NCBI RefSeq assembly: GCF_017776525.1
Contig: NZ_JACVEW010000001.1
Location: 1-64,000, forward strand
Direction of reading: 5' to 3'
Length of the DNA: 64,000 nt
From: Marinobacterium alkalitolerans
GTDB taxonomy: Bacteria; Pseudomonadota; Gammaproteobacteria; Pseudomonadales; Balneatricaceae
Of this stretch, positions 31,836-40,746 are shown piece by piece (position 1 is the first letter of the stretch; every line of letters begins with the position of its first letter). A program made the position numbers and the translations under genes. The notes beneath the pieces were generated by a model, which saw only the letters and a program-made list of their open reading frames with translations, searched no databases and was not told the DNA's origin.

Positions 31836-32501
31836 ATGGCCGCCATTCGCTTCAGTAATGTATTCAAGCGCTACGCCAGCGGGCAGGATGCCCTGCTGGG
31901 CGTGAACTTCGAGCTGGCATCCGGTGAGATGTGCTTTCTCACCGGCCACTCGGGGGCGGGCAAAAGTACCCTGCTGAAGCTGATCATGCTGATGGAGCGG
32001 CCCAGTCGCGGCCAGGTCTGGGTGGGTCAGCAGGACCTGTCCAAACTGCACCGTGCCCAGATTCCGCTGCTGCGCCGTCAGGTCGGCGTGGTGTTTCAGA
32101 ACCACCAGCTCCTGTTTGATCGCAGCGTGTTCGACAATGTCGCCCTGCCACTGCAGATCAGCGGGTATGATCCGGCCGATGCCGCGCGCCGGGTCAGGGC
32201 CGCGCTCGATAAGGTCGGACTGCTGGATCGTGAGCGGCATAACCCGGTGACGCTGTCCACGGGTGAACAGCAGCGGGTGGGGATTGCCCGTGCCATCGTC
32301 CACAAGCCGCGCCTGCTGCTGGCGGATGAGCCGACCGGGAACCTGGACCCGGAACTGTCGGAAGACATCATGCGCCTGTTCGGGCAGTTCAATCAGATCG
32401 GCACCACCGTGCTGATTGCCAGCCACGACCACTCATTGATCAACCGGATGCACCACCGAGTGCTGACGCTTAGAAATGGACGCCTGATCGCCGATGACTA
32501 A
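31836..32501 (+). CDS. ftsE: cell division ATP-binding protein FtsE
   Basis: FtsE is the ATPase of the FtsEX complex that drives EnvC-dependent septal hydrolysis. The 221-residue protein shows Walker A GHSGAGKST, Q-loop VVFQNHQLL, the signature LSTGEQQR (threonine where LSGGEQQR is commonest), Walker B LLLADEPTGNLDP and the H-loop ASHDHSL. It is 13 bases after ftsY and overlaps ftsX by 8 bp. Its downstream activator EnvC is encoded at 4726. Confidence 0.96.
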   Translation: MAAIRFSNVFKRYASGQDALLGVNFELASGEMCFLTGHSGAGKSTLLKLIMLMERPSRGQVWVGQQDLSKLHRAQIPLLRRQVGVVFQNHQLLFDRSVFDNVALPLQISGYDPADAARRVRAALDKVGLLDRERHNPVTLSTGEQQRVGIARAIVHKPRLLLADEPTGNLDPELSEDIMRLFGQFNQIGTTVLIASHDHSLINRMHHRVLTLRNGRLIADD

Positions 32502-33483
32502 ACGCACTGCGCCTGATACGCCCCCTCGCCGCGGTGCACGTCAGCACCGGGTAGATTCTTCCGACCGTCGTCGCAGCTGGCGTCGTCACCACGCCAGCGT
32601 GGCGCGAGGGGCGTTGCTGCGTCTGCGTCAGACACCGGTCGCATCCACCATGACACTGGCCGTACTGGCCATCGCGCTGGCCCTGCCGGGCTTTTTGCTG
32701 ACAGTTCTGACCAACCTGCAGGCACTGACCGCAGGCTGGGACACCCAGCCGCGCATCGCTCTTTATATGCAGACAGAGCTGAGCGACGCGGCCATTGACC
32801 GTTTCAGTCGAGAGTTGCTGTTGCGGGACGACCTGAGTGGCGTTGAGCTGATCAGCCGGCAGAAGGGGCTGGAGGAGTTCAGCGAATACTCCGCTTTTTC
32901 CGACCTGCTGGAGCAACTGGAGGCCAATCCGTTGCCGGCGGTGATTATGGTCACGCCCCTGTCGGATGATCCGGTCAAGCTGCCGCTGCTGAAAACGGAG
33001 CTGGCGGGGCTGTCGCAGGTGTCCGAGGCGGTGCTGGACATGGAGTGGGTACAGCGGCTGGAAGCCGTGCTGGCGCTGGCGCAGCGCGGCAGCTATGTAC
33101 TGGGCGGGTTGCTGGCACTGGCGGTATTGCTGGTGGTGGGCAACACCGTTCGGATGACCATCGAAAGCCGGCGTGACGAAATTCTGGTCAGCAAGCTGGT
33201 CGGGGCAACCGATGCCTGGGTACGTCGCCCGTTTCTGTACAGCGGTTTCTGGTTTGGTCTGCTGGGCGGTGTGCTGGCCTGGCTGCTGGTGCAACTGGCT
33301 CTGTTGATGCTGGAGGCTCCGGCGCGCGCACTGGCCGAGCTGTACCTGAATCGGTTTGAGCTGCAGGGGCTGGGGCTTGAGGGCTCGGTGCTGATGCTGG
33401 GAGCCTCGGTGCTGCTGGGCTGGGTCGGGTCCTGGCTGGCGGTGGCCCGTCACCTGCGTGAAATCGAACCGGGTGAAGTGTAA
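32494..33483 (+). CDS. ftsX: cell division protein FtsX
   Basis: FtsX is the membrane subunit of FtsEX. The 329-residue protein has a long basic cytoplasmic N-terminal tail (R-rich, about residues 1-50), TM1 (ASTMTLAVLAIALALPGFLL), a periplasmic domain for EnvC binding, and three further helices with the characteristic VLLVVGNTVRMTIESRRDEILVSKLVGATDAW in two parts. It overlaps ftsE by 8 bp, indicating coupling. The arginine-rich tail is longer than in E. coli. Confidence 0.94.
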   Translation: MTKRTAPDTPPRRGARQHRVDSSDRRRSWRRHHASVARGALLRLRQTPVASTMTLAVLAIALALPGFLLTVLTNLQALTAGWDTQPRIALYMQTELSDAAIDRFSRELLLRDDLSGVELISRQKGLEEFSEYSAFSDLLEQLEANPLPAVIMVTPLSDDPVKLPLLKTELAGLSQVSEAVLDMEWVQRLEAVLALAQRGSYVLGGLLALAVLLVVGNTVRMTIESRRDEILVSKLVGATDAWVRRPFLYSGFWFGLLGGVLAWLLVQLALLMLEAPARALAELYLNRFELQGLGLEGSVLMLGASVLLGWVGSWLAVARHLREIEPGEV

Positions 33484-33560
33484 GTCGGTTGCAATACTTG
33501 CGCTGTATCCTGAATCGCGTTAGATTTTTCTGTCCTTTGCCAGTTTGACGGCGCTGAAGT

Positions 33561-33590
33561 GGAACTTTCGCCGCTGAATAGCGTCACAAA
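33561..33590 (+). promoter_or_regulatory. sigma-E-type promoter upstream of rpoH
   Basis: GGAACTT (33561-33567) is the consensus -35 box of RpoE-type sigma factors, and TCACAAA (33584-33590) follows after 16 bases as a plausible -10. The predicted start of transcription would fall about 30 bases ahead of the rpoH ATG. E. coli rpoH also has an RpoE-dependent promoter. Confidence 0.6.
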
Positions 33591-33625
33591 CGTGAATATA
33601 GTGAATACTGCGAGGTCATTCCTGA

Positions 33626-34483
33626 ATGGGCACAAGCTTGCAAGTTGTTGAACATCTGTCACCGGGCCGCAATGTCGATGCCTATGTTCAGACTGTGAGT
33701 GCCATTCCGATTCTCTCCGCCGAGGAGGAACGGGATCTGGCAGAGCGCCTGCATTACCAGAGCGATCTTGAAGCGGCACGACAGCTGGTCATGTCGCACC
33801 TGCGTTTCGTGGTTCACATTGCCCGCAGCTACTCCGGCTACGGTCTGCCGCTGGGCGATCTGATCCAGGAAGGCAATGTCGGCCTGATGAAGGCCGTTAA
33901 GCGTTTTGATCCCACCATGGGTGTGCGTCTGGTGTCCTTTGCCGTGCACTGGATCAAGGCGGAGATGCATGAATTTATCCTGCGTAACTGGCGCATCGTG
34001 AAGATCGCCACCACCAAGGCTCAGCGCAAGCTGTTCTTCAACCTGCGCTCGCAGAAGAAGAAACTGAACTGGATGACCAACGAGGAAGTCCAGGCGGTGG
34101 CTGAGGATCTGGGCGTCGATGCCAAGGTGGTGCGTCAGATGGAAGGCCGCATGGCGTCCACGGATACCGCCTTCGATGCACCTGCCAGCGAAGACGAAGA
34201 GAGCACCTACCTGTCGCCGTCTGCCTATCTGGAAGACCAGTCGGCTGATCCGGCTGTTCAGCTGGAAGAGGCCAACTGGGAAGAAGATGCCCAGCGTCGT
34301 CTGCTCAGTGCGATGGAAAATCTGGACGATCGCAGCCGCAGCATTCTGGCGCGCCGCTGGCTGGCAGAAGACAAGGCGACGCTGCATGAGCTGGCTGCGG
34401 AATACCAGGTTTCGGCCGAGCGCATCCGCCAGCTGGAAAAGAACGCCATGAAGAAAATACGCGGTGCGATGCTGACGGCCTGA
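33626..34483 (+). CDS. rpoH: RNA polymerase sigma factor RpoH (sigma-32)
   Basis: RpoH directs heat-shock transcription. The 285-residue protein has region 2 ([41 protein letters not shown], with [21 protein letters not shown]), the RpoH-specific box [15 protein letters not shown], and region 4 ([41 protein letters not shown] in two halves). It follows ftsX by 142 bases and has a sigma-E-type promoter. A terminator closes the unit. The gene order ftsY-ftsE-ftsX-rpoH is conserved in gammaproteobacteria. Confidence 0.97.
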   Translation: MGTSLQVVEHLSPGRNVDAYVQTVSAIPILSAEEERDLAERLHYQSDLEAARQLVMSHLRFVVHIARSYSGYGLPLGDLIQEGNVGLMKAVKRFDPTMGVRLVSFAVHWIKAEMHEFILRNWRIVKIATTKAQRKLFFNLRSQKKKLNWMTNEEVQAVAEDLGVDAKVVRQMEGRMASTDTAFDAPASEDEESTYLSPSAYLEDQSADPAVQLEEANWEEDAQRRLLSAMENLDDRSRSILARRWLAEDKATLHELAAEYQVSAERIRQLEKNAMKKIRGAMLTA

Positions 34484-34504
34484 GCCGGGCATTCACCAGA
34501 ACAC

Positions 34505-34527
34505 AAGCCGCCCCGTGCGGCTTTTTT
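34505..34527 (+). terminator. rho-independent terminator after rpoH
   Basis: GCCGC (34507-34511) pairs with GCGGC (34517-34521) and six T residues follow at 34522-34527. It lies 22 bases after the rpoH stop. Confidence 0.88.
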
Positions 34528-34576
34528 CATTTCGGGCCCGTGCCTGAGCCATTATAATGCCATCGCGAGAAATCAA

Positions 34577-34978
34577 ATGTCGGCACGCACTGTCCTGATG
34601 CTGGCTGCCCTGCTGGGTGCACTGGCGGTCATGCTGGGGGCCTTTGCCGCCCACGGCCTGCGTGAGCAGCTGAGTCCGCGCCTGTTGGAGGTCTTTCGGA
34701 CCGGAGTCGATTACCAGTTCTGGCATGTGCTGGCGTTGCTGGCGGTGGGGCTACTGCAGCAACGCGAGGCACGTTTCGGTTTCAGTCTGAGTGCCGGTGC
34801 GTTTCTGGTCGGTATTCTGCTGTTCAGTGGCAGCTTTTACGTGCTGGCATTGAGCGGTACCCACTGGCTGGGCATGATCACCCCGGTGGGGGGCGTTGCG
34901 TTCATTGTTGGCTGGCTTAGCCTGGCCGTTACATTGCTTATACAAGGTAAACAGAATGCAGATTCAGGTGAACGGTGA
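34577..34978 (+). CDS. DUF423 family membrane protein (YgdD-like)
   Basis: This small inner-membrane protein of 133 residues has four predicted helices. The DUF423 signature is the N-terminal AALLGALAVMLGAFAAHGLR and RTGVDYQFWHVLALL, then FSGSFYVLALSGTHWLGMITPVGGVAFIVGW in parts. YgdD in E. coli has the same fold; function is unknown. It overlaps thiS by 23 bp, suggesting operon structure with the thiazole genes, although the pairing may be incidental. Confidence 0.85.
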   Translation: MSARTVLMLAALLGALAVMLGAFAAHGLREQLSPRLLEVFRTGVDYQFWHVLALLAVGLLQQREARFGFSLSAGAFLVGILLFSGSFYVLALSGTHWLGMITPVGGVAFIVGWLSLAVTLLIQGKQNADSGER

Positions 34979-35156
34979 GGCGCTGGAGGTGCAGGAAAGT
35001 ACCACTCTGGCGGACCTGACCGAGCAGCTTCAGTTGACGGGAAAACGGATTGCGATCGAGCTCAATCTTGAGATCATTCCGCGCAGCGAACATGCCGCAA
35101 CCCGCCTTTCGAGCGGCGACCGCGTGGAAATAGTCCATGCCATTGGCGGCGGTTAA
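34956..35156 (+). CDS. thiS: sulfur carrier protein ThiS
   Basis: ThiS is a ubiquitin-fold carrier whose C-terminal Gly-Gly is thiocarboxylated to deliver sulfur to the thiazole of thiamine. The 66-residue protein starts MQIQVNGEALEVQE and ends EIVHAIGGG with the required Gly-Gly. The start at 34956 lies inside the DUF423 gene; the longer in-frame reading belongs to that overlap. thiG follows 56 bases later. Confidence 0.93.
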   Translation: MQIQVNGEALEVQESTTLADLTEQLQLTGKRIAIELNLEIIPRSEHAATRLSSGDRVEIVHAIGGG

Positions 35157-35212
35157 CAGCCGAACCTGCCTGCTCGACGTGCTCACTTAATTCCATATTC
35201 AGGGTATAGAAG

Positions 35213-36010
35213 ATGTCAGAACTGGAACACAACGATCCGCTGGTGATTGCGGGACAGACCTTTCGTTCGCGCCTGCTGGTAGGCACCGGAAAATACAAGG
35301 ATATGGCGGAAACGGGCGCCGCGATTGAAGCCAGTGGTGCTGAAATCGTCACCATGGCGGTGCGTCGGACCAATCTGGGCCAGAATCCGGACGAGCCCAA
35401 CCTGCTGGATGTCATTAGCCCTGAGCGCTATACCCTGCTGCCCAACACGGCAGGCTGCTATACCGCCGACGATGCCGTGCGCACCTGTCGTCTGGCCCGT
35501 GAGCTGCTGGACGGCCACGACCTGGTGAAGCTGGAAGTGCTGGGGGATCAGAAAACCCTGTACCCGAATATCGTGGAAACCGTCAAGGCGGCGGAAACGC
35601 TGGTCAAGGATGGCTTCAAGGTGATGGTGTACACCAACGATGACCCGATTGTCGCCAAGCGACTGGAAGAGATCGGCTGTGTGGCCGTGATGCCGCTGGG
35701 CTCGCTGATCGGCTCCGGTCTGGGCATCCAGAACCCGCACAACATCCGCCTGATTCTGGAAGAGGCGCAGGTGCCGATTCTGGTGGATGCAGGCATAGGT
35801 ACACCCTCTGAAGCCGCCATGGCGATGGAAATGGGCTGTGCCGGCGTGCTGGTCAACTCGGCCATTGCCGGTGCGCAGAATCCGGTGTTGATGGCACAAG
35901 CGATGCAGAAGGCAGTGCAGGCCGGCCGTGAAGCGCATCTGGCTGTACGCATGCCGCGCAAGGCCTATGCCAGCGCATCTTCGCCGCTGGAAGGCGTGAT
36001 CAACAACTGA
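35213..36010 (+). CDS. thiG: thiazole synthase ThiG
   Basis: ThiG assembles the thiazole phosphate from 1-deoxyxylulose phosphate, ThiS-thiocarboxylate and dehydroglycine. The 265-residue barrel has [43 protein letters not shown], the Schiff-base lysine in LVKLEVLGD, and [14 protein letters not shown] plus [17 protein letters not shown] for phosphate binding. It follows thiS; no thiH, thiO or thiC is in the window. A 7-bp hairpin (36023-36040) separates it from trmB. Confidence 0.96.
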   Translation: MSELEHNDPLVIAGQTFRSRLLVGTGKYKDMAETGAAIEASGAEIVTMAVRRTNLGQNPDEPNLLDVISPERYTLLPNTAGCYTADDAVRTCRLARELLDGHDLVKLEVLGDQKTLYPNIVETVKAAETLVKDGFKVMVYTNDDPIVAKRLEEIGCVAVMPLGSLIGSGLGIQNPHNIRLILEEAQVPILVDAGIGTPSEAAMAMEMGCAGVLVNSAIAGAQNPVLMAQAMQKAVQAGREAHLAVRMPRKAYASASSPLEGVINN

Positions 36011-36056
36011 ACGTAACGAGACAGGGCGCGCTGGCGCCCTGAATGTGAACAACGAC

Positions 36057-36749
36057 ATGACAGACGAACAGAAACCGATCCGTCGCGTACGCAGCTTTGT
36101 GGTGCGTGCCGGCCGCATGACCGAAGGCCAGCAGCGCGCGCTGGATGAGAACTGGCCACGCTACGGCCTTGAACTCGGCGACGGTCGTATTGACTATGCC
36201 GAGGTGTTTGGCCGCGAGGCGCCGGTGGTGCTCGAGATCGGCTTCGGCATGGGTGATTCCCTGATCGAAATGGCCAGGCATGCGCCCGAGAAGGATTTTA
36301 TTGGCATCGAAGTGCATCCGCCGGGTGTCGGCCGCCTGCTGGCCCGTGTTGCCGAGGAAGGGCTGACCAATATTCGCGTGTACTGTGATGATGCGGTTGA
36401 GGTGTTGGCACAGTGTATTCCGGATGACAGTCTGGATACGCTGCAGCTGTTTTTCCCGGACCCCTGGCCGAAGAAGCGCCACCACAAGCGCCGTATCGTT
36501 CAGCCGGCCTTTGCCCAGAGCATCCGCAAGAAACTGCGAGTGGGCGGCTGCTTCCACATGGCGACGGACTGGGAAAACTACGCCGAGCACATGATGGAGG
36601 TGATGTCCGCCGCCGAGGGCTATCGTAACCGGGCCGGTGAGGGACAATACTCGCCTCAGCCCGAATGGCGTCCGGTCACCAAGTTTCAGCAGCGCGGCGA
36701 GCGCCTGGGGCACGGTGTCTGGGATCTGATGTTTGAACGCACCGAATAA
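36057..36749 (+). CDS. trmB: tRNA (guanine(46)-N(7))-methyltransferase
   Basis: TrmB makes m7G46 in tRNA using SAM. The 230-residue protein has [16 protein letters not shown] (SAM motif), [15 protein letters not shown], the catalytic [18 protein letters not shown] motif and [15 protein letters not shown] start at ATG 36057 ([10 protein letters not shown]); a GTG at 36045 would extend it by four residues. The hairpin AGGGCGC/GCGCCCT at 36023-36040 lies just ahead and could be a weak terminator for thiG. Confidence 0.95.
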   Translation: MTDEQKPIRRVRSFVVRAGRMTEGQQRALDENWPRYGLELGDGRIDYAEVFGREAPVVLEIGFGMGDSLIEMARHAPEKDFIGIEVHPPGVGRLLARVAEEGLTNIRVYCDDAVEVLAQCIPDDSLDTLQLFFPDPWPKKRHHKRRIVQPAFAQSIRKKLRVGGCFHMATDWENYAEHMMEVMSAAEGYRNRAGEGQYSPQPEWRPVTKFQQRGERLGHGVWDLMFERTE

Positions 36750-36768
36750 GCTGCACAAGGAGCCTGCC

Positions 36769-37209
36769 ATGACCACGTCATTGACTGTATCACACACCTC
36801 GCTGGACTACCGTGCTGCTCTGGCAGCCGTGACCGCCGCGGCGGAAGAGGCCGAGCGCCAGGGGGTGAGAGTGAGCATTGCCGTGGTCGGGCGCGCCGGA
36901 CAGCCGCTGGCGCAGCTGAGCATGAATGATGCCCCGCCGCAGACCTCTCAGTTGTCATTGCGCAAGGCGCGGACCTCGGCGGGTTTCAAGGTGCCCAGCA
37001 ACTTCTTTCGCGACAGGAACGCCGAGGATGTGCACCTGCTGGCCGCACTGGATACCCATCCGGATCTGCTGATGCTGGGCGGTGGCCTGCCGGTGATGCT
37101 GAATGATGAGTGTGTGGGGGCCGTCGGTGTATCAGGCGCCTCGCAGCAGCAGGATATCGCCTGTGCGCAGGCCGCGCTTGCGGTGCTGGGAATTGAGCAG
37201 GGAGGCTGA
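36769..37209 (+). CDS. GlcG/HbpS-like haem-degrading family protein (DUF336)
   Basis: The 146-residue protein matches the GlcG/HbpS (DUF336) family of small proteins, some of which bind haem or cobalamin. The core is DYRAALAAVTAAAEEAERQGVRVSIAVV with AGQPLAQLSMNDA, followed by SLRKARTSAGFKVPS and the glycine-rich GGGLPVMLNDECVGAVGVSGA. It is start-supported by AAGGAG (36758-36763). It sits 19 bases after trmB. No glycolate genes are nearby, so the glc role should not be assumed. Confidence 0.8.
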   Translation: MTTSLTVSHTSLDYRAALAAVTAAAEEAERQGVRVSIAVVGRAGQPLAQLSMNDAPPQTSQLSLRKARTSAGFKVPSNFFRDRNAEDVHLLAALDTHPDLLMLGGGLPVMLNDECVGAVGVSGASQQQDIACAQAALAVLGIEQGG

Positions 37210-37216
37210 CCACCCG

Positions 37217-38134
37217 ATGCCAACACAGACACAACAGGGGGCTGGTTCAGCCCCCTTTTTATTGATGGCGGTCGTGTCCGCTGTCCTGATGGGGACCATC
37301 GGTGTGATCTCCCGTTACGCGGGCCTGAGTGCCGAAACCCTCACATTCTACCGCCTGGGGCTGGGGGCCGTGCTGATGCTGGCCTACCTGTTGCTGGTCG
37401 GGCAGGCGCGGCTGCTCTGGCACTGGCCGGGCTGGCGTGTCCTGATCAATGGCGGTCTGCTGTCGACGTTTATTGTCTGTTACGTGCAGGCGATGCTCTA
37501 CACCAGCATGGCCAATGCGATCATGATGGTCTATCTGTCGCCGGTGACGGCCTCCATCGTGGCCCATTTCTGCATGGGTGAGCGCCTGAGCCCTGCGGGA
37601 ATCGGCCTGATACTGCTGGCACTGTTCGGGTTTGCCATGATGATGGAGTTTCAGCTCAGCTTCGATAACCCGGAGGATGCGACCGGCATGCTGTTCGCAC
37701 TGCTGGCGATGCTGGCTTATGCCGGCTTTATCCTGATGAACCGGATCATGCCCGCCCGCGTGCATACCTATACCCGGTGCTGGTATCAGCTGCTGGCGGG
37801 TGCCCTGTGCATGTTGCCGTTGATGCTGCAGCAGGGGGAGAGTATCTCGACGGCCCAGTGGGGCTGGCTCTTCATGGCCGGTCTGCTGCCGGGCTTTCTG
37901 GCGATCCTGTTTGCGGTGGTGGCACTGCGGGAGCTGCCGGCGGCCACCTTCGGCACCCTGGCCTACATGGAGCCGATCGCGGTGGTCACCTTTGGCTGGG
38001 TTCTGTTTGACCAGTCCCTGAACCTGATGCAGCTGTCCGGCTGTGGTCTGATTCTGGGCTCGGGGATCGCCCAGGCGCTGCTGAGCCAGCGCCAGGAGCG
38101 AAAGTTGCGGGCCCGTCTGGCGGCCGAAGCCTGA
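37217..38134 (+). CDS. EamA/DMT family transporter
   Basis: This 305-residue inner-membrane protein has ten predicted helices and two EamA repeats. Landmarks are VVSAVLMGTIGVISRYAGLSAETLTFYRLGLGAVLM in two adjoining halves, YTSMANAIMMVYLSPVTASIV and FGTLAYMEPIAVVTFGWVLFDQSL. It is the last gene of the thiS-to-DMT stretch and lies 7 bases after the GlcG-like gene. The start MPTQTQQ at 37217 follows GGAGG by about 11 bases. Substrate unknown. Confidence 0.85.
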   Translation: MPTQTQQGAGSAPFLLMAVVSAVLMGTIGVISRYAGLSAETLTFYRLGLGAVLMLAYLLLVGQARLLWHWPGWRVLINGGLLSTFIVCYVQAMLYTSMANAIMMVYLSPVTASIVAHFCMGERLSPAGIGLILLALFGFAMMMEFQLSFDNPEDATGMLFALLAMLAYAGFILMNRIMPARVHTYTRCWYQLLAGALCMLPLMLQQGESISTAQWGWLFMAGLLPGFLAILFAVVALRELPAATFGTLAYMEPIAVVTFGWVLFDQSLNLMQLSGCGLILGSGIAQALLSQRQERKLRARLAAEA

Positions 38135-38156
38135 TTTACCAGCGATCACCCGCACC

Positions 38157-38612
38157 CTAATGCCCGTGGCCATGTCCCCGGTGTGCCGCCTTGCGGGCCT
38201 GGAGTTCGGCCATTTTCTGCTCCTGCTCCGGGGTCAGAATGGCATAGAGTGATGCCTGAAAACTGGCTCTGGCCTGTATCCGCTCGGCCAGTTGCTGCTG
38301 CATCTCGGTGATCAGTGCCTGCACCTGCTGCTGATAGTCCGCCGCGTTGGGGTCCAGTGCCTGCAGTCCGTGCATCCGCTTGCCCTGCCCCGGGTGGTCA
38401 GCCCGCTGGGCAGCCTGATCGTTGAACAGCGCCTTCAGCGATGCCGTCTGTGCCGGGTCCAGGTCCAGCCGCTCCGCCAGCCGGTCGGCATGACGCTCGG
38501 CGCGCTGCATTCCCTTGTCACAGCCCTCTTTCTGCCCGGCATAGGCCAGAGCACTGCTGCCGGCGACCAGTGACAAGGCCAGTGTTGTTACCACCCATTT
38601 GCGTGTTTTCAT
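38157..38612 (-). CDS. Spy/CpxP-family periplasmic chaperone-like protein
   Basis: The 151-residue protein has a signal peptide (WVVTTLALSLVAGSSALAYA), then an all-helical body with two LTXXQ-like motifs: LDLDPAQTASLKALF near residue 48 and ILTPEQEQKMAEL near the end. That is the Spy/CpxP pattern, proteins that bind unfolded envelope proteins and dampen the Cpx sensor. The C terminus ends HRGHGHGH, a histidine-rich tail that may bind metal. It is divergent from cpxRA with a CpxR box between them, which supports a CpxP-like role. Confidence 0.85.
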   Translation of the reverse strand: MKTRKWVVTTLALSLVAGSSALAYAGQKEGCDKGMQRAERHADRLAERLDLDPAQTASLKALFNDQAAQRADHPGQGKRMHGLQALDPNAADYQQQVQALITEMQQQLAERIQARASFQASLYAILTPEQEQKMAELQARKAAHRGHGHGH

Positions 38613-38681
38613 GGGAAATGCCTCCTGTGTTGATGTAGGGGCAGTATGCGGAAGACGTGCGCAAAGTTGTGTGCCGACGGG

Positions 38682-38696
38682 GTAAAGTTAGGTAAA
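38682..38696. promoter_or_regulatory. CpxR box between the Spy-like gene and cpxRA
   Basis: GTAAA-N5-GTAAA occurs exactly (38682-38686 and 38692-38696), the consensus CpxR operator. It lies 54 bases upstream of the cpxR ATG and 70 bases upstream of the Spy-like ATG, so it may activate both units. The upstream GCAAAG (38661) is a poorer half-site. Confidence 0.75.
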
Positions 38697-38749
38697 GGTC
38701 GTTCGGAAGCAGGCATCCGCGCCCTAGAATGATGGCAGGAGGAAAGTAT

Positions 38750-39481
38750 ATGCAACATCAGACTCAAGCCCGGCTGCTGCTGGTGGATGATGATCCGGAA
38801 CTCTGTGCCATGCTGTCGGAATACCTGTCGCACGAGGGCTATCAGGTTGCCTCGGTGCATTCGGCACAGGCCGCACTGGACGTGCTGCAGGCGTCGCCGC
38901 CGGATCTGATCGTGCTGGATATCATGATGCCGGGCATGAGCGGGCTGGAGCTGCTGCAACAACTGCGCCCCCGTCTGGACGTGCCCGTGCTGATGCTGAC
39001 GGGCCGGGGCGAGGCCATCGATCGGATTCTGGGTCTGGAGATGGGCGCCGATGATTATCTGTCCAAGCCCTGCCATCCGCGAGAGCTGTCGGCACGGATC
39101 AAGGCCATTCTCCGGCGCTGTGCCGGGGGCAATGGCGAGCGCACCGAGGAAGCCGGCGCCTTTCCTCGGCGTGTTCTGCAAGCGGACAATCTGGTGCTGG
39201 ATCCGGGCCAGCGGGAAGCAACTTATGACCATGAACCGCTGCACCTGACCAGCGCCGAGTTCAACGTGCTGGCCTACCTGATGCAGCATGCCGGACAGGT
39301 GCTGAGCAAGGAGGACCTGACCCGCTGGGTCCTGCACCGGGAGCTGACCGCCTATGACCGGGCCATTGATGTACACGTGAGCCGGCTGCGTCAAAAGCTG
39401 GCGGCCGTTGCAGCGGATGGTGCCGAACGGATCAAGACCGTGCGCGGGCAGGGCTATCAGTTTGTCAGGAGTCTGGCATGA
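38750..39481 (+). CDS. cpxR: response regulator CpxR-like (OmpR family)
   Basis: The 243-residue regulator has a receiver domain (DDD at residues 13-15, phosphoacceptor aspartate in LIVLDIMMPGMSG, lysine in DYLSKPCHPRE) and an OmpR-type winged helix (LTSAEFNVLAYLMQHAGQVLSKEDL, DVHVSRLRQKL). AGGAGG at 38738-38743 selects the ATG at 38750 over an earlier one at 38729. The name rests on the CpxR-like operator in front of it, the adjacent Spy-like gene and the downstream kinase; RstA would be an alternative but lacks this context. It overlaps cpxA by 4 bp. Confidence 0.88.
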   Translation: MQHQTQARLLLVDDDPELCAMLSEYLSHEGYQVASVHSAQAALDVLQASPPDLIVLDIMMPGMSGLELLQQLRPRLDVPVLMLTGRGEAIDRILGLEMGADDYLSKPCHPRELSARIKAILRRCAGGNGERTEEAGAFPRRVLQADNLVLDPGQREATYDHEPLHLTSAEFNVLAYLMQHAGQVLSKEDLTRWVLHRELTAYDRAIDVHVSRLRQKLAAVAADGAERIKTVRGQGYQFVRSLA

Positions 39482-40746
39482 AGTGGTACCAGCGTCTGTT
39501 CTGGAAGATGTTTCTGGTGATCTGGCTGGTCAGTCTGGTGGGCATGGGCGGGACCTTTCTGCTGTTAAGCAGCCGTTACGATCAGGACCAGCGCCTTGCA
39601 CTGCTGGAGGCGCGTGCCCGTGGTCAGGCCATGCTGATGCTGGAGCGCTATGAAGCGGGCGTGAAGGACTGGTATCGCCTGCCGGGCCGGCATCGCTCGG
39701 TGCCTGTCTGGTTGTACGACACCGAGCGTGAGCAGCCCCTGCTGCCGCAGCTCGAGCGCCCGTCACATCGATCCCTCAAGCTTTCCTTGACCACGGACAG
39801 CGGGCACGAATACCGCGCCTGGGTGGCATTGCCTCGCGAGGCGTTCATGGTGGAACGGCTGCTGGGACGCCTGTTTTCGGTGCAGATGGTACTGATTCTG
39901 GTGGTGTCCGGCTTGTCGGGCCTGCTGCTGGGGGCTCTGGTGGTACGGCCGATTCGGCGCCTGCGGGATCATGTGCGTGACCTGCATCAGGCTCAGGACC
40001 TGACCCTCAGGGCCGATGCCGGGCTCAGTCAACGGCAGGACGAGATCGGTGAGCTGACCCGTGAGTTTGACTGCATGGTCGAATCGGTAGAGCAGACGCT
40101 GCTGGCACGTCAGCGCCTGCTGCAGGATGTGTCACATGAACTGAGGGCACCGCTGGCCCGGCTGCAGGCGGCCGCCGGTTTGATCGAGCAGCGCCTCACG
40201 GCGGATGACCCGATGATGGCGCGCATCAACCGTGAATGCGAGCGTCTGGATGCGCTGATCGGCGATATTCTCAGTTTCAGTCGGGAGCAGGCGTCAAAGG
40301 CTCCCGAGCGATTTTCACTGTCGGCCCTGTGCCGGTCGCTGGCAGAAGACGTGCAGCTGAGGCAGCCCCAGCGTCCCTTCAGGCTGACGCTGCCCGACCG
40401 GGAGGTGTTCTGGCTCGGTCGACGTGAACTGCTGCTGCAGGCACTGCAGAACGGTATCGAAAACCTGCTGCGTCACACGCCTGCGGACAGCGCAGCATGC
40501 CTGCTGCTGGAGCAGAGGGCGGATGGCCGACTGGACCTGCGCTTGCAGGATACCGGCCCCGGTGTCGATCCCGAGGTGTTGCCGCGCCTGTTTGAGCCGT
40601 TCGTCCGTGGCGATCAGGGGGATGGCTTCGGGCTGGGCATGAGCATTGCCCGCCGTGCCGTGGATCAGCAGGGTGGCACGCTCAGTGCGTGCAATCGCCC
40701 GGAGGGCGGTTTTGAATTCAGGATCCAGCTGCCGCCGGCAGGCTGA
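39478..40746 (+). CDS. cpxA: sensor histidine kinase CpxA-like
   Basis: The 422-residue kinase has TM1 (residues about 8-28, MFLVIWLVSLVGMGGTFLLL), a periplasmic sensor of roughly 100 residues, TM2 (VQMVLILVVSGLSGLLLGALVV), a HAMP domain (LRDHVRDLHQAQDLTLRADAG), HisKA with the H box VSHELRAPLARLQ, and the ATPase domain with N box LQNGIENLLRH and G boxes DTGPGVDPE and GFGLGMSIAR. It ends overlapping astA on the other strand by 29 bases. The short periplasmic sensor fits the Cpx group. Confidence 0.88.
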   Translation: MKWYQRLFWKMFLVIWLVSLVGMGGTFLLLSSRYDQDQRLALLEARARGQAMLMLERYEAGVKDWYRLPGRHRSVPVWLYDTEREQPLLPQLERPSHRSLKLSLTTDSGHEYRAWVALPREAFMVERLLGRLFSVQMVLILVVSGLSGLLLGALVVRPIRRLRDHVRDLHQAQDLTLRADAGLSQRQDEIGELTREFDCMVESVEQTLLARQRLLQDVSHELRAPLARLQAAAGLIEQRLTADDPMMARINRECERLDALIGDILSFSREQASKAPERFSLSALCRSLAEDVQLRQPQRPFRLTLPDREVFWLGRRELLLQALQNGIENLLRHTPADSAACLLLEQRADGRLDLRLQDTGPGVDPEVLPRLFEPFVRGDQGDGFGLGMSIARRAVDQQGGTLSACNRPEGGFEFRIQLPPAG

